Shown here: positions 51,101 to 59,616 of the stretch, in pieces
How positions within the stretch are numbered: position 1 is the first letter of the stretch
Layout: each line of letters begins with the position of its first letter
Assembly (NCBI GenBank): GCA_012064415.1
Contig: SSNU01000330.1
Span: 41,774-105,773, forward strand
Reading direction: 5' to 3'
Length of the DNA: 64,000 bases
Origin: Gyrodactylus bullatarudis
Lineage: Eukaryota > Platyhelminthes > Monogenea > Gyrodactylidea > Gyrodactylidae
Translations under genes and position numbers: made by a program
Notes under the pieces: generated by a model
Told to the model about the DNA's origin: nothing
The model's database searches: none
What the model saw: only the letters and a program-made list of their open reading frames with translations

Positions 51101-54100
51101 CGAATTTTAAACTTCATGAGGCTACGCTTCTAATCGCTAACCCCGTTTATCTCATATAACTCAACACTCGCATAGTTTTTATACCATTTAGACACAATTT
51201 AAAAATCTGCCACCATGAATTGAATATTAATCTATTCTGTTATGAAACTGACACCTGCTACTCATATGGTATCAAAAATATCAAGTATTATTCGATGTAT
51301 ATTCGATTATATTTATAAAATGTATAGATTAATAACTCACATCACTGTAGGTATAGGCATCTGTGAAAAGTATTGGAATGCTGCCCAAGGGAACAAAGTT
51401 ATGAGCTAATCTGGAATCAATCGTTCTATCAACGTCTACTTGACAAGGATTCATCCTATGCGAAAAAAAGAATTTAAAAATTTACTATAAACTAATTGAA
51501 ATTTAATCGATAAAATCTACAAACAATAGAGATTTTATTGTTCTTTTCTCAAGATCACATCTTGTAATTAATGGTAGCACTAAGAAACCAAACCTCCCTC
51601 CCACTAACAGAAAAAGAGGGTAAAAACAAAAAAATTCAGTGAATGAACTCGTGAGAAGAAGATATTTCAATTAGCCCTGGAGACTATTGCAGTTTTTAAC
51701 CTTGTAACAACCCCCTTACCCCCTATGATTAATAGTAATCATCACTAAAAACTATTTGAACCAATAAGAGGAATTTGCATATTCTCATAAATTTAATATA
51801 AATATCAAGCCAATGAAATAACCTGATGAGATCCGGGGAAATATAAGCTTCATCACTTAAAATTCACTTGACTTCTTGAAGATCCTTTCTTCATCAAATT
51901 TTCGAAGAAGTTCGGCATTATTTTCCACAAAAATAAATTTATTTTAAACCCATTAAAATGTAAGCGATAAAATCTACAAACGATAGAGACTTTTTTGTTC
52001 TTTTTTCAAGGTCATAAGTACAGAACTCTTTAGAGAATAATAATTTACTTTGTTAACAACTTTAAGGTTTCGGCAGCAACTGGAGGACATGGAACGAGTC
52101 TAATGACCAATCGATCCTTGAGTACAGGATAGTGGGAGCCAATGACGGAGGATAGGGTATTCTGAAATGTTGTAACATCTGATAGTTTACTGGATAAGTC
52201 AGCTCCATAATCATAGAGACTGCCTCCATGGACTACGAATATCAAAGTCAACTTGGTATTGTCATCCTTTTGTACTGGACTCTTGACATTATTTCGATTT
52301 AGGCCATAATCAAAATCATCTGAAGAAAAGAATAGAACATGGATAATTTTCATAAAATCTTAAATTTTGAAAAAAAATACGACATGTATTCCTTTTTGCA
52401 CAAAATAATGGAAGGTAACAAACTTTTTTGTCTATATATCTTTATTGACTCTCAAATTCAATTGAAAAAGTAACCATGAACTAAACTGAGTCCAAATTTC
52501 CATCCAAAACCATCATAATATTCTATTTTAACTACCTCTCTCTACTAATTTTCTCACAGAGATCCCTGAATATCACAGATTCAGGCAAAGTCTTGCATGT
52601 ATATTTTTTAGATCTAAAGATTGAATACTCTTTGATTTCATTGGTCCAACTTTTTAACCAATGAGAGTAAATAGATAAATTGTTTTATGGACATAATAGG
52701 TTCAATAATATTCATTGTAATAACAACTGATTCAAGAATTGTACAGAAAGATGGGTTCGCATAATAATTCAATAAACTGAGGATATAACAACGAGAATAG
52801 ACTTACTCAAAAAATCTATAGAGAGTTTATTAAGAGGATTAGATTTAATTAGATTTATTGATCTTATTGCATGTGGTAGCTTGACGGACATCAGTAATTT
52901 ATTATGGCAAATATACATATTTTTCTCGGCTTAGTTCTATTACTAAAAATGTTAAATGTTTTCCGAATTTGATACAGGATTACGCTCTATGCAGGAGTAT
53001 TTTCAGGGTTATAAGAAACACTTGAACTTGAATTTCACACAGTATGAATTGGTACTCTAAGGATTGAAAATGACTCAAAGAAAATATTAAAGTCAAAATC
53101 AGTTTCATACCAAGAAATATACGTAGATTCAGAAGTTTAACAAGTCTTGCAAGTCTACCATGTCTATTGTTACTCTTAGGATTTAATCTCAAAATGAGTC
53201 ATGTGTCTACTTGTAACTAAGTATATAATGACTAGGATCCGCAGAAATGGTAATTTTACTATCTTTGATATGTTGCTCAGAATCTTCTGAAACGGATAAA
53301 AATCTATTTCAGACTTCCTCAAAATTTTTAGTTCAAAAGATAATTTGGTAACACTTCACTTCGGGTACAGCGAAAAACTCCATTTAGGGGGGAGTTTTGC
53401 GTTAGCCAATGAGAATCAATCAAAAACCTGAGTGCAATACATTTCCTATTAAGTGCTATTCTTTTCTATTGTAGACTATTCGAGGGCTTATTTCTGAATT
53501 AATTCAACAATTTTTTCATAGACCTTGATTATTAATTTAGCTCAACTTTTTCTTGTTTATTACTCAAAATTTAGCTAACTTAAACTATCAAAGTCAATAT
53601 TCTCATCTTAAATGAGGTTATTGACTAGATCGAATGAGGTTATCACTCTATTTTCTGGACCATGGCTGTGAGTAGACAATTCAAGAACCCTTGCCAGTGA
53701 TTCCCTCTATGAGTAATACTCATTGATTATTCAATGAATACTATTCATATATCCTTTTTCCCAAGAAACTCGGTGTATGGCGATTGTTCGATGAATATTT
53801 GCCTTCAACGAGTCATCTTGAAATTGACTGTGGAAGATTGATTCCCCTTTTAGGATTGAGAATTCCTTAGCGCATTTTAAACACCGCATCAGACTATAGT
53901 CTATAGCTAGTGAATCGGAATGTTTTTATTTATTTCTTGAAGTATCGCATCTATCAATAGAGTCTTATGCTAGATCATGTTTCAGATATCGTTCTCAGAA
54001 GGTTCATGTTGGTTAACAGAAAAATGAGAATTCTTGTCTAATGATTGACACTATAATTTTTATTGATCAATGATTTATCAAACTTTCAATTTAGGAAAAG

Positions 54101-57100
54101 GCTTTGAAAATATACAAAATTAAGGGTGAATTAATTCAGAAATAAGCCCTGTATGATTAGGCTTGCTCAATGTACCTCAAGTGAAGTATGGATAATAGTA
54201 TTCGAGGATTTGTATATAATCATAGACTCGAATAGACTACAATAGAAAAGAATAGCACTTAATAGGAAATGTATTGCACTCAGGTTTTTGATTGATTCTC
54301 ATTGGCTAACGCAAAACTCCCCCCTAAATGGAGTTTTTCGCTGTACCCGAAGTGAAGTGTTACCGATAATTTTGCTATTTTTTTATAACCAATCGCTTAT
54401 TTTTGCTAATTCTCAAGCCCCTCATTTTCAAAGATAGATAATATTTTTTTCATCCTAACTTTTATCCTCAAAAGTTTCTGATTGGTAAAAACTAATTGTT
54501 GAATTAATATTTCATGATTTTTATCTTCCTTATCAAAAGAAAGTTTTAATTCAAGTTGAAACATGGTGATACCTAGCAGCATTAAAAATGTTCTCTCACA
54601 TTTTCAAAACATTCTCATGATCGATTAAAGTCAGAAAGATTACTTATTATATATGACCTCAATATTATTCCTCATTCAAAGCAAAAATTTACAATTTGAA
54701 GTAAAAATTTTAATAAATCTTTTTTTGTTCTTTATGAGTTTAGAAACCAACAAATCTTATTTTATTAATACTGCAATTTTTTGCTATTTTAAAGTGCTAA
54801 TTGAAGAAAAAACTTGCTATTTTTTTCTCTAAATTTTGCTATTTTGTTGCGGACCCTGATAATAACTATTTTGTTATAAAGTGGAAAATATTTTTTGCAG
54901 TTCTGAAGCAGTTCTCGAATTACATTTACATTTCGAAAAAAATTCAATTAAAATATTTATTTTTCGTATTTATAAGCTTGTTCAATAAAGTTGAATACAA
55001 AATAGGGATAAATGGAAACTTGTTACATATAAATATCACGACAAACTCTTTAATACTAGGAATAGGAAAAAGGTTGCATTAATTAATGAAATAATGTTTA
55101 TGATGGAATGTGCCATTTTTATGGCAGAATTAATGCTTACTTGTATTGGTTTGACACGGCTCAAAGTCAATGTTGTAATAGCTTGTATTTCCGACATTGC
55201 TCAAACACGACGAGAATGAAAAGTCCGAGTCTAAATTAGCAAAAGAAAACATGAAATAAATTTTTAACATCTCAAATATTCGATTGATTTAAAGTGTAGG
55301 ACTCACCAGATTCTTCGCCAGCGTCGTCATCTTTATTCCACCTTGCCATTCTCTCATACGAACTCCATAAGGATCCATCTTCTAGAATGAAATTAAAATA
55401 CAGATTGTAGATGGACCAGTCGGAAGGATGCAATTATTTCAAATCAATTGTGTTCTAAACACTAAAGTGAAATTCAAGGAGGAAAATATTGCATTTTTCA
55501 AAATCAAGATAGAACTGGAGTCAATTTTCAAAGGTAACTGTGTAAAATTTATGAATGAGAAAAATTTTTATCTTCCATTTTAATAATCCACTTATTTACA
55601 AACATGATGGCTCGTGTTATAAATACCTCTTTGGGTCCACCCCCATTTGACTAATGGTATTCAAGATTTGTATCAACCAATGAAGTTTTAGGATCCCTCC
55701 ATCATATCTAACTTTTATAAGTAAAATTATTTCTCAACTGATTCCTCAAATTTTATTGGTTGATACAAATCTTGATTACTATTGGTTAGATGGGGGTGGA
55801 CCCAAAGAGGTATAAATATCAATCTGGTTTGATGTGTAACACATTCACTAGCCATCATGTATGTAAATGTCTGTATGAACAAGCTCAAAATCCACTTGTG
55901 ATTCTGCTTTTGATCTATGCCAAAGAGTTCCTTGAAGAATAATTTCATAGGATCATCAATTTATTAATTTTCAAGCAGTAAAAAATCATTTTAGCATATT
56001 TGATTTCTAAGGTGACCCTTAAAAAGAACAATTCTCAAATTAATAAAGTCTAATATAGAATCACAAAAGATTACTAATCTAATTGCCGAGAGTCGCCTAT
56101 ACGCACGCTATCTAGACGATACGTTTTTAGTCCTGGATGAAAACAACGATGTCGATCAAATCCTTTCTAACTTGAACTCAGTCCATCCAAACATTGACGA
56201 GGATAACAATTCATTGAATTTCCTCGATGTGCTTGTGACCAAAAAGGGTGAAGTCGCTCAAACGAGGATATACAGGAAAAAATCGGTTCCTTCACAGTTT
56301 ATGCCCTTTCTGAGCTTCAGTCCTGTATGTCAAAAGAAGAGTTTGGTAAGAAATGAGTACCTCAAAAGTGAAGTGAATAAAGCATCAGACAAGGTAGTGT
56401 TGATGGAACTTTTAATGAAAGATGGGTACCCAGAAGCATTTGTTCGTAAACACTCGATCCTGAGAGAGAAAGTTGATAAAGAAGTTGAAGATTTAACACC
56501 TATTTAAAGGAGATGCTGCTCATCAAATTTTGAACAACAAACTGTTTGAAATAACAAAGAAGGCGTTTCCTGGACACACGCTCAAAATACTGCCCAAAAC
56601 AACAAAATTGATCTCTGACCTAAACAAAGACCCGATTCCTTGGTTGGACAGAAAAGGTGTAATCTACCTGTTCAAATGCTCTTGTGGTTCAACGTATGTA
56701 GGACAGACAGTCAGACCAGTGAGAGCAAGGATCAAGGAGCATCTACGAGTGGGTAACCTTCGTTCAGCGGTACAGGAGCACTTTCAGAAAACAAATCACA
56801 CTGCTGATGTGAACAGTTTTAGTATCCTCTATCAAGCCAATCCATGTGTTCCTCGAGCAGTCAGAGGAGAAGTCTCATGCAAAACCGAATCTCACTACAT
56901 TAAAACGATGAAACCTGATTTTTGCAAACAGAAAGAATTGGCCACACAGCTGGGTATTGAAGGCAAACAGAGATTCTCCCAGGGATAGAAAATTCAAAAG
57001 ATCGGTAGAATGTTGAATCAAAGTCCTGTTGCTAGCTCAACCCAAAAAGCAGAGAAAAGTGTGATTATTAATTCAAGTGAACAAAAAGAGCAAGTAGTTG

Positions 57101-58928
57101 AATCTACGCCTCAATTATATCACATCCAGTCCTCTGCCCCAGCAACAATTACAAACGAGAGTACAAGTGAAAATTCAGAGAAGTCAACGAAAGTTGATAA
57201 TCAAATTAACTCTCAACCTGTAATTAGCGAAACAAAAATGCTCAAATGTTCAACACCCGCAAATAAGAGAAAAAGTAGAAAACGCAAAAGTTTTAGTGGG
57301 CAACCGTTAATCGACAGATATGTGAAGAGGAAACAATGACCCCGGAGACGAGCAGTGAATTTGCCATTTCCCTCCCCCGGTTTACATATTGAACGAACCA
57401 ATCAGAGGATTTTTAAAATATTTTCTACTTTATAATTTTACAATATATATCAAGCCAGTGTAATAGTCTGAAGAGATCCGGCGAAATATAAGCTTTATTA
57501 CTAAATATTCGACCGATTTCTAAATCCTCCTAATGAGTTCCTCATTAAATTCTAAGAATATTCTTGAAGACGTTAGGCGCTATTTCCCCAACTATAATAT
57601 AGAAAGAATACACTCATTGAATTGGCTAAATTTCCCAGGCCTCACTTGTGTAAAGTGAATGGAAAAATCAATCAATGGACAATGAAGAATAAATTTATGA
57701 TATCACATATTATTATTAATATTTTGCCAAGTAGAATTGAATTTTCATCTGTATTGATCACATTCATACATAAAAAACATGTTTTAAAAAAAACAACAGA
57801 GAAAAAATGTGTGCAATTTTTATTCATCATGATACTAATAATGTCACAGATACAGCTTCTCTCTTAAACGTACGAGGTTAATGGCACATTTGTGTTGACA
57901 AAAATATTCTATATTGCAATTATAATGGAAAGAAAGGTGTTATTTATCAGTTCACTTGCTGTTATGTAGAAAGCTTGTCAGACAACTACTTGTGGAAAAT
58001 TAGTTTTCGATTACATTACATTAAAACCTATAAACAAAAGGTCCAATCAAAATGAAGGAACCATTTTTATTATAATTCTGTTGTACACAACTGTTCTATA
58101 ACTAATCTTATGATTTGGACTTGTCAATCAATTTTTTCTTTATTTTAACTTTCCATTGAAACATTTAATCTATCACAATATGATAAGGGATCTAAAGCTA
58201 CTTAATATGAAGATGGGAATTTATGAGTTTTACAAAATTATTATTTTTTTGATCAAGAAATGGAATTTGATCAAGATTTTTTTGGAATTTAGATCATGAG
58301 GCCCTCTTTCACGATGCGGAGAAATAAAATTAGAAAAAAAACCGATCATTATCATAGAAAAATTTATAGATTTGTCATTTTTCAGGGATCTTGAAATTTC
58401 AAATTTCATCGACTTTCAAGTAGGGAAAATGATCAAAAAATCAAAATCACACTATAATGGGGTGATTCTCAAAATTAGATTCAGCATATTTAATTTCTTG
58501 GAGTAATTGTGATCCTAAAACCCAACTTTTGATCACTCTCTCACATTGAAATCAACAAAAATTTTCAAATCAAAGTTCAAAAAAATGGGAATTTGGCGCT
58601 ACTTCAAGATTTCAAATTTGTCCTACTTTCCATAAAAAATGATTTATTTTCTAAATTTTTCTCTCCGTATTGTGAAAGAGGGCCTCATGATCTAGATTCC
58701 ATAAAATCTTGATCAAATTCGATTTCTTGATGAAAAAATTGAGAATTTTGTAAAAACCATAAATTCCCATCTTCATATTAACTAGCTATAAATAGAACAA
58801 GATGAAATTGTTATTTTGGAAGGTTTTTAAATATTCAAAATTACTCTCAAGGCTGCGAACATCAAAGGATGTCCTTTTGATCATATCATTTCTCTGACGT
58901 TCAATAGATGCAGCTCGTTCCCTCTCCT
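33109..58928 (-). CDS. rdgB: rdgB/PITPNM-type membrane-associated phosphatidylinositol transfer protein, C-terminal 953 codons
   Basis: Exons (5'-3'): 58845-58928, 55307-55381, 55141-55230, 52049-52319, 51341-51455, 49821-50144, 48906-49107, 48167-48514, 47963-48111, 46003-46221, 38061-38177, 36668-36940, 36116-36337, 33413-33535, 33109-33360. All phases join and 2864 nt leave a 2-nt start remainder, so the gene continues upstream of 58928. The family transfers phosphatidylinositol/phosphatidic acid at ER-plasma membrane contacts. Seen: LIFVVHGGSLYDYG and RLVPCPPVAAE (lipase-like start), DDHD region with FKINCLFLLGSPIGIVLAHR, NIFHRTDPGAFRVEP, WWGSKRIDYSV and HASYWESKDIAAFIIRQ, then ARFIYGNLDLLSL, and the LNS2 domain VFSVDGSFAASLSIMGSDPK, IYLSARPDMQ, HNFPSGFYYF, THDPLKQK. 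The N-terminal PITP domain is not in the window. The 58845 exon is accepted on phase and composition only. Introns reach 7.8 kb and hold most of the mobile elements. Confidence 0.9.
33700..33775 (-). repeat. tRNA-derived SINE head or tRNA relic
   Basis: On the minus strand GTGGTCCAGCGGTCTAAGCG matches a Pol III A box in a tRNA D-arm. A degenerate B-box-like GATCCGAGTC follows about 30 nt downstream. It does not fold as a complete tRNA by eye. It lies in the last-but-two rdgB intron. Confidence 0.4.
33865..35431 (+). mobile_element. Ginger/KRBA2-like DNA transposon relic with long TIRs
   Basis: Long inverted repeats flank the unit. TGTTACTCGGTAACAAGTTT at 33865 is inverted at the right end (GTAACA, 35426-35431). 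The arms continue with GATAGTCTTAAGACTATC, GCTTGATAAACTTATTACCA and TTAATCTTAA-type words, and an inner pair spans 34190-34325 and 35165-35320. Between them lie integrase-type coding remnants on the plus strand. Integrase coding between TIRs, rather than between LTRs, is the Ginger pattern. TG...CA ends are present, but no clear target duplication is seen. Confidence 0.7.
34426..35236 (+). pseudogene. integrase-type transposase remnant (zinc-binding H2C2 and C-terminal domains)
   Basis: The first open stretch (about 34426-34650) encodes an integrase zinc-binding domain: H-TSLG-H, then about 30 residues, C-SV-C, followed by a GFNERVQ-type linker. The catalytic DDE core is missing. The second stretch (34727-35236, 169 codons) encodes the C-terminal part: EIGQNVLVRVPEVDKAK, YKVGTRNG, DVPECSFSLR, GGQGF-like DGQGFLRCDC and a Cys-rich tail ending CHNSLSCNNK. 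These match, from memory of the family, proteins annotated as KRAB-A domain-containing protein 2-like. The core deletion and the frame break make it a non-functional copy. Confidence 0.7.
37103..37844 (-). mobile_element. deleted mariner element (742 bp)
   Basis: TIRs TTAGGTTGTTTCAAAAGT and ACTTTTGAAACAACCTAA are flanked by TA on both sides (37101-37102, 37845-37846). The minus strand encodes a decayed transposase C-terminus with HSPYCTDLAPTDYHFFRSFQ, the mariner DDD-proximal signature. In-frame stops and the short length show internal deletion. It lies in the rdgB intron 37.0-38.0 kb. Confidence 0.85.
39025..39195. ncRNA. inverted pair of hammerhead-like motifs (solo PLE ends)
   Basis: Plus-strand copy: CTGAAGA 39154-39160, GACCCGGC, GAAA 39169-39172, triplet ATC 39183-39185, with stem I GAGT (39150-39153) pairing GCTC (39186-39189, one G-T). 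Minus-strand copy: CTAAAGA (complement of 39059-39065), then GATCCAGT, GAAA (39047-39050) and ATC. That core has a G-to-A change and a poor stem I, so only the plus copy looks intact. The flanks share GAACCAAT words with PLE tails. Confidence 0.5.
39569..40531. mobile_element. piggyBac-type MITE interrupted by a foldback element
   Basis: The left end is CCCTTCATGTTCC at 39569 and the right end is GATGATGGG followed by TTAA (40532-40535). The right part contains the inverse of the family words seen at 11641 (CTCGAGAAAATATTGCGTTCC). The middle is occupied by the foldback element at 39821-40399. Confidence 0.6.
39821..40399. mobile_element. foldback MITE nested in a piggyBac-type MITE
   Basis: The left arm begins TGAACTTGGGAGTCTATGAT. 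The right arm is its inverse, ATCATAGATTCCCAACTTA. Inner blocks GCCAAAATCCCATTTTTTCG and AAGTGGGCAATATGAG recur in the copies at 6370-7045 and 59774-60617. It is about 580 bp and non-coding. Confidence 0.7.
40540..42560. other. rdgB intron sequence, nothing recognised
   Basis: Very AT-rich intronic DNA with no gene-like frames and no clear terminal repeats. Confidence 0.4.
42565..42995. mobile_element. hAT-type MITE with TAGGGCGGTC end
   Basis: It starts TAGGGCGGTCAAAATG, identical to the start of the element at 49237. GTGCTATTTTTGCTGAAAAA repeats occur near its other side. The right terminus is not clear, so the end coordinate is approximate. Confidence 0.45.
43249..44480 (+). mobile_element. 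Penelope-like element 2 (RT palm end plus GIY-YIG), antisense in rdgB intron
   Basis: From 43269 one open frame (274 codons) encodes PIIADIFLGFLE, the RT catalytic motif RYVDDTFI, the motif D-E region FLDVKLTRKPDG, and a GIY-YIG domain whose conserved parts are IYIFQATCGAKCIGRTQRRLAVRIKEH. An in-frame TAA at 44091-44093 is followed by continuing sequence (SSIKKHLEQCGC, ILFICPN) to a TGA at about 44266. The 5' RT half is missing. RT joined to a C-terminal GIY-YIG nuclease is the hallmark of endonuclease-bearing Penelope-like elements. The start of the coding relic is set by homology, not by an ATG. Confidence 0.88.
44430..44475 (+). ncRNA. degraded hammerhead-like tail of PLE 2
   Basis: TTGATAAGACCTGGCGAAAT at about 44436-44455 aligns with CTGANGAGACC.GGCGAAAT of the other tails, and GAGA/TCTC can pair as stem I. 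Core bases C3 and G8 are altered (TTGATAA), so catalysis is not expected. Confidence 0.4.
46318..46490 (-). pseudogene. MULE transposase SWIM-finger fragment
   Basis: The minus strand encodes LLCSCSFAKINGYPCKHLG and then VPNEYKAISLKAA. It aligns with the MULE transposase at 63355-64000 (LLCSCSFAMINGYPCKHLC, VPNEFKVISLKAA). It has an internal deletion between the SWIM finger and the following segment, and ends in a stop. It lies 48 bp left of the 46538 MITE. Confidence 0.7.
46538..47037. mobile_element. TIR element, 500 bp, with TA duplication
   Basis: TIRs of about 100 bp start CAGTCAATTTCACACATG on the left and CAGCCAATTTCACGCATG when the right end is read inverted. TA flanks both ends (46536-46537, 47038-47039). 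Inner words ACGGAGGTTT, TATACCTCT and AATCAGCGTTGAGCACTCAT are shared by both arms. A solo arm-like segment lies at about 45145-45240. It has no coding capacity. Confidence 0.75.
49237..49761. mobile_element. hAT-type MITE, about 525 bp
   Basis: It begins TAGGGCGGTCAAAATGCTAT and ends ATTTTCTGACCGCC, an imperfect TIR pair. The left end is identical to that at 42565. The right terminal bases (expected CCTA) are lost, and no duplication is seen. Confidence 0.55.
51060..51150 (-). repeat. tRNA-derived SINE head
   Basis: The minus strand has an A-box-like GGGGTTAGCGATTAGAAGC and, about 30 nt later, the B box GTGTTCGAATCC. The latter shows on the plus strand as GGATTCGAACAC. The order and spacing fit a tRNA head, but acceptor-stem pairing is not evident, so it is a SINE or tRNA relic rather than a functional tRNA. 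Confidence 0.5.
51755..51920 (+). mobile_element. solo PLE tail with decayed hammerhead motif
   Basis: GAACCAATAAGAGGA, AATATCAAGCC, CTGATGAGATCCGGGGAAAT and GAAGAAGTTCGGCATTATTT occur in the same order as in the tails at 31.8 and 57.4 kb. The hammerhead core CTGATGA (51823-51829) and GAAA (51838-51841) are kept, but the closing G-C pair of stem II is lost and stem I is mismatched. No RT or nuclease coding lies next to it. Confidence 0.6.
53233..54858. mobile_element. hAT-type element carrying a nested insertion
   Basis: The left end is TAGGATCCGCAGAAATGG and the right end, read inverted, is CAGGGTCCGCAACAAAATAG. Flanking octamers ATAATGAC (53225-53232) and ATAATAAC (54859-54866) match at 7 of 8 positions. 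Removing the nested element at 53347-54364 leaves about 600 bp rich in TTGCTATTTT words, like its relatives at 42565 and 49237. Confidence 0.65.
53347..54364. mobile_element. nested TIR element, 1018 bp, with perfect 8-bp duplication
   Basis: TIRs of 138 bp (53347-53484 and 54227-54364) begin GGTAACACTTCACTTCGGGT and differ by about one base. The duplication GATAATTT is perfect (53339-53346, 54365-54372). No transposase frame is inside. An 8-bp duplication would allow hAT-, P- or Merlin-type mobilisation; I do not assign the family. Confidence 0.85.
55595..55867. mobile_element. short TIR MITE, about 273 bp
   Basis: The ends TTTACAAACATGATGGCT and AGCCATCATGTATGTAAA are inverted, and the arms share GGGTCCACCCCCAT and GATTTGTATCAACCAAT over about 95 bp. 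ACATGATG and TATACCTCT words suggest kinship with the element at 46538. It is non-coding. Confidence 0.7.
56050..57600 (+). mobile_element. Penelope-like element 3 (RT end, GIY-YIG, Lys-rich tail), antisense in rdgB intron
   Basis: The coding relic starts near 56058 and has the RT motif RYLDDTFLV, FLDVLVTKKG, then DGYPEAFVRKHS and a stop at 56505-56507. It resumes at about 56530 with GVIYLFKCSCGSTYVGQTVR and ARIKEHL (the GIY-YIG core with the conserved Tyr, Gly, Arg and downstream His/Glu), KPDFCKQKELATQLG, a TAG at 56986-56988, then a Ser/Glu/Lys-rich tail to 57339 with KRKSRKRKSFSG. The RT N-terminal half is missing. Two stops mean it is defective. The tail carries the best hammerhead motif in the window. 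Confidence 0.88.
57440..57515 (+). ncRNA. hammerhead ribozyme motif in PLE tail 3
   Basis: Stem I 5' strand TAGT (57464-57467), core CTGAAGA (57468-57474), 8-nt stem II GATCCGGC closed by G-C, GAAA (57483-57486), short stem III hairpin with A-T, T-A and A-T pairs, triplet ATT (57497-57499), stem I 3' strand ACTA (57500-57503) pairing TAGT exactly, and possible outer AATAT/ATATT pairing. All invariant core bases of CUGANGA..GAAA..UH are present. Predicted cleavage is after 57499. Function is inferred from the fold, not shown. Confidence 0.65.
58202..58781. mobile_element. foldback MITE, 580 bp
   Basis: Arms of about 145 bp: TTAATATGAAGATGGGAATT at 58202 and its inverse ending at 58781. Both arms contain TTGATCAAGAT and ATCATGAGGCCCTCTTTCAC. 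The centre is unpaired. The arms resemble those of the elements at 27368 and 39821. Confidence 0.75.
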
Positions 58929-59616
58929 CTAAAGTTTTTATTTTAAAAAAAGTCTGCGTTTCCTTTCAAATATTCGGTTAGATTTAAATTCATTCAAATT
59001 TGGATAAATATTCTTAACCATTAGTTCCTGCCCTAAAAGTATCGAAAATATTTTTCTTGACTTGATCTACACTATACCTATTGCAGACGAAATTAAGAGG
59101 TCGTTTTATTCAAAGTAAAAATTATTTTTTTTAAAGTGAGAGACCAAAATAGGGGATGTTCTTCACGATTTAAAATGTTAAATTTTCAGGTCAAATCCTA
59201 AATAAAAAAAGATTGGTTGATTCAAGGGAGTCTGAGGAACTTTTGTTAGCATGTATTTCTTGTATAATTTTAGGACTTAAGAAATTAAGTGAAAGAAGAC
59301 AGGATTTCATTGAATATTCAATCAATTGAGGTGACACTCCAAAATTCTGAATTCAACATGAGAATCCTGGAGGTTGCTGCAGAACACTCAATAATCTCGA
59401 AGTACAATTGCTCAATGTACACTTCATGTATTAGAAAAATATTACCCAATTATCATGAATAGACAGGATTTGATTTAATAAAATGTTCTCAGTTTGAAAA
59501 AACATGCTCTTGCTTTGATTTGTAATTATTTTTTCATTACTGCATGCACTAATTTTCCGGCATACCATTAACCCTTCATGTCCCTCAATTTCGTTTGCAA
59601 AAGGTATAGTGGTAAG

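Noticed and set aside
54801..55082. 93-codon plus-strand open frame
   Set aside because: It is AT-rich (Lys/Phe/Ile), overlaps the end of the hAT-type element, and has no family resemblance.
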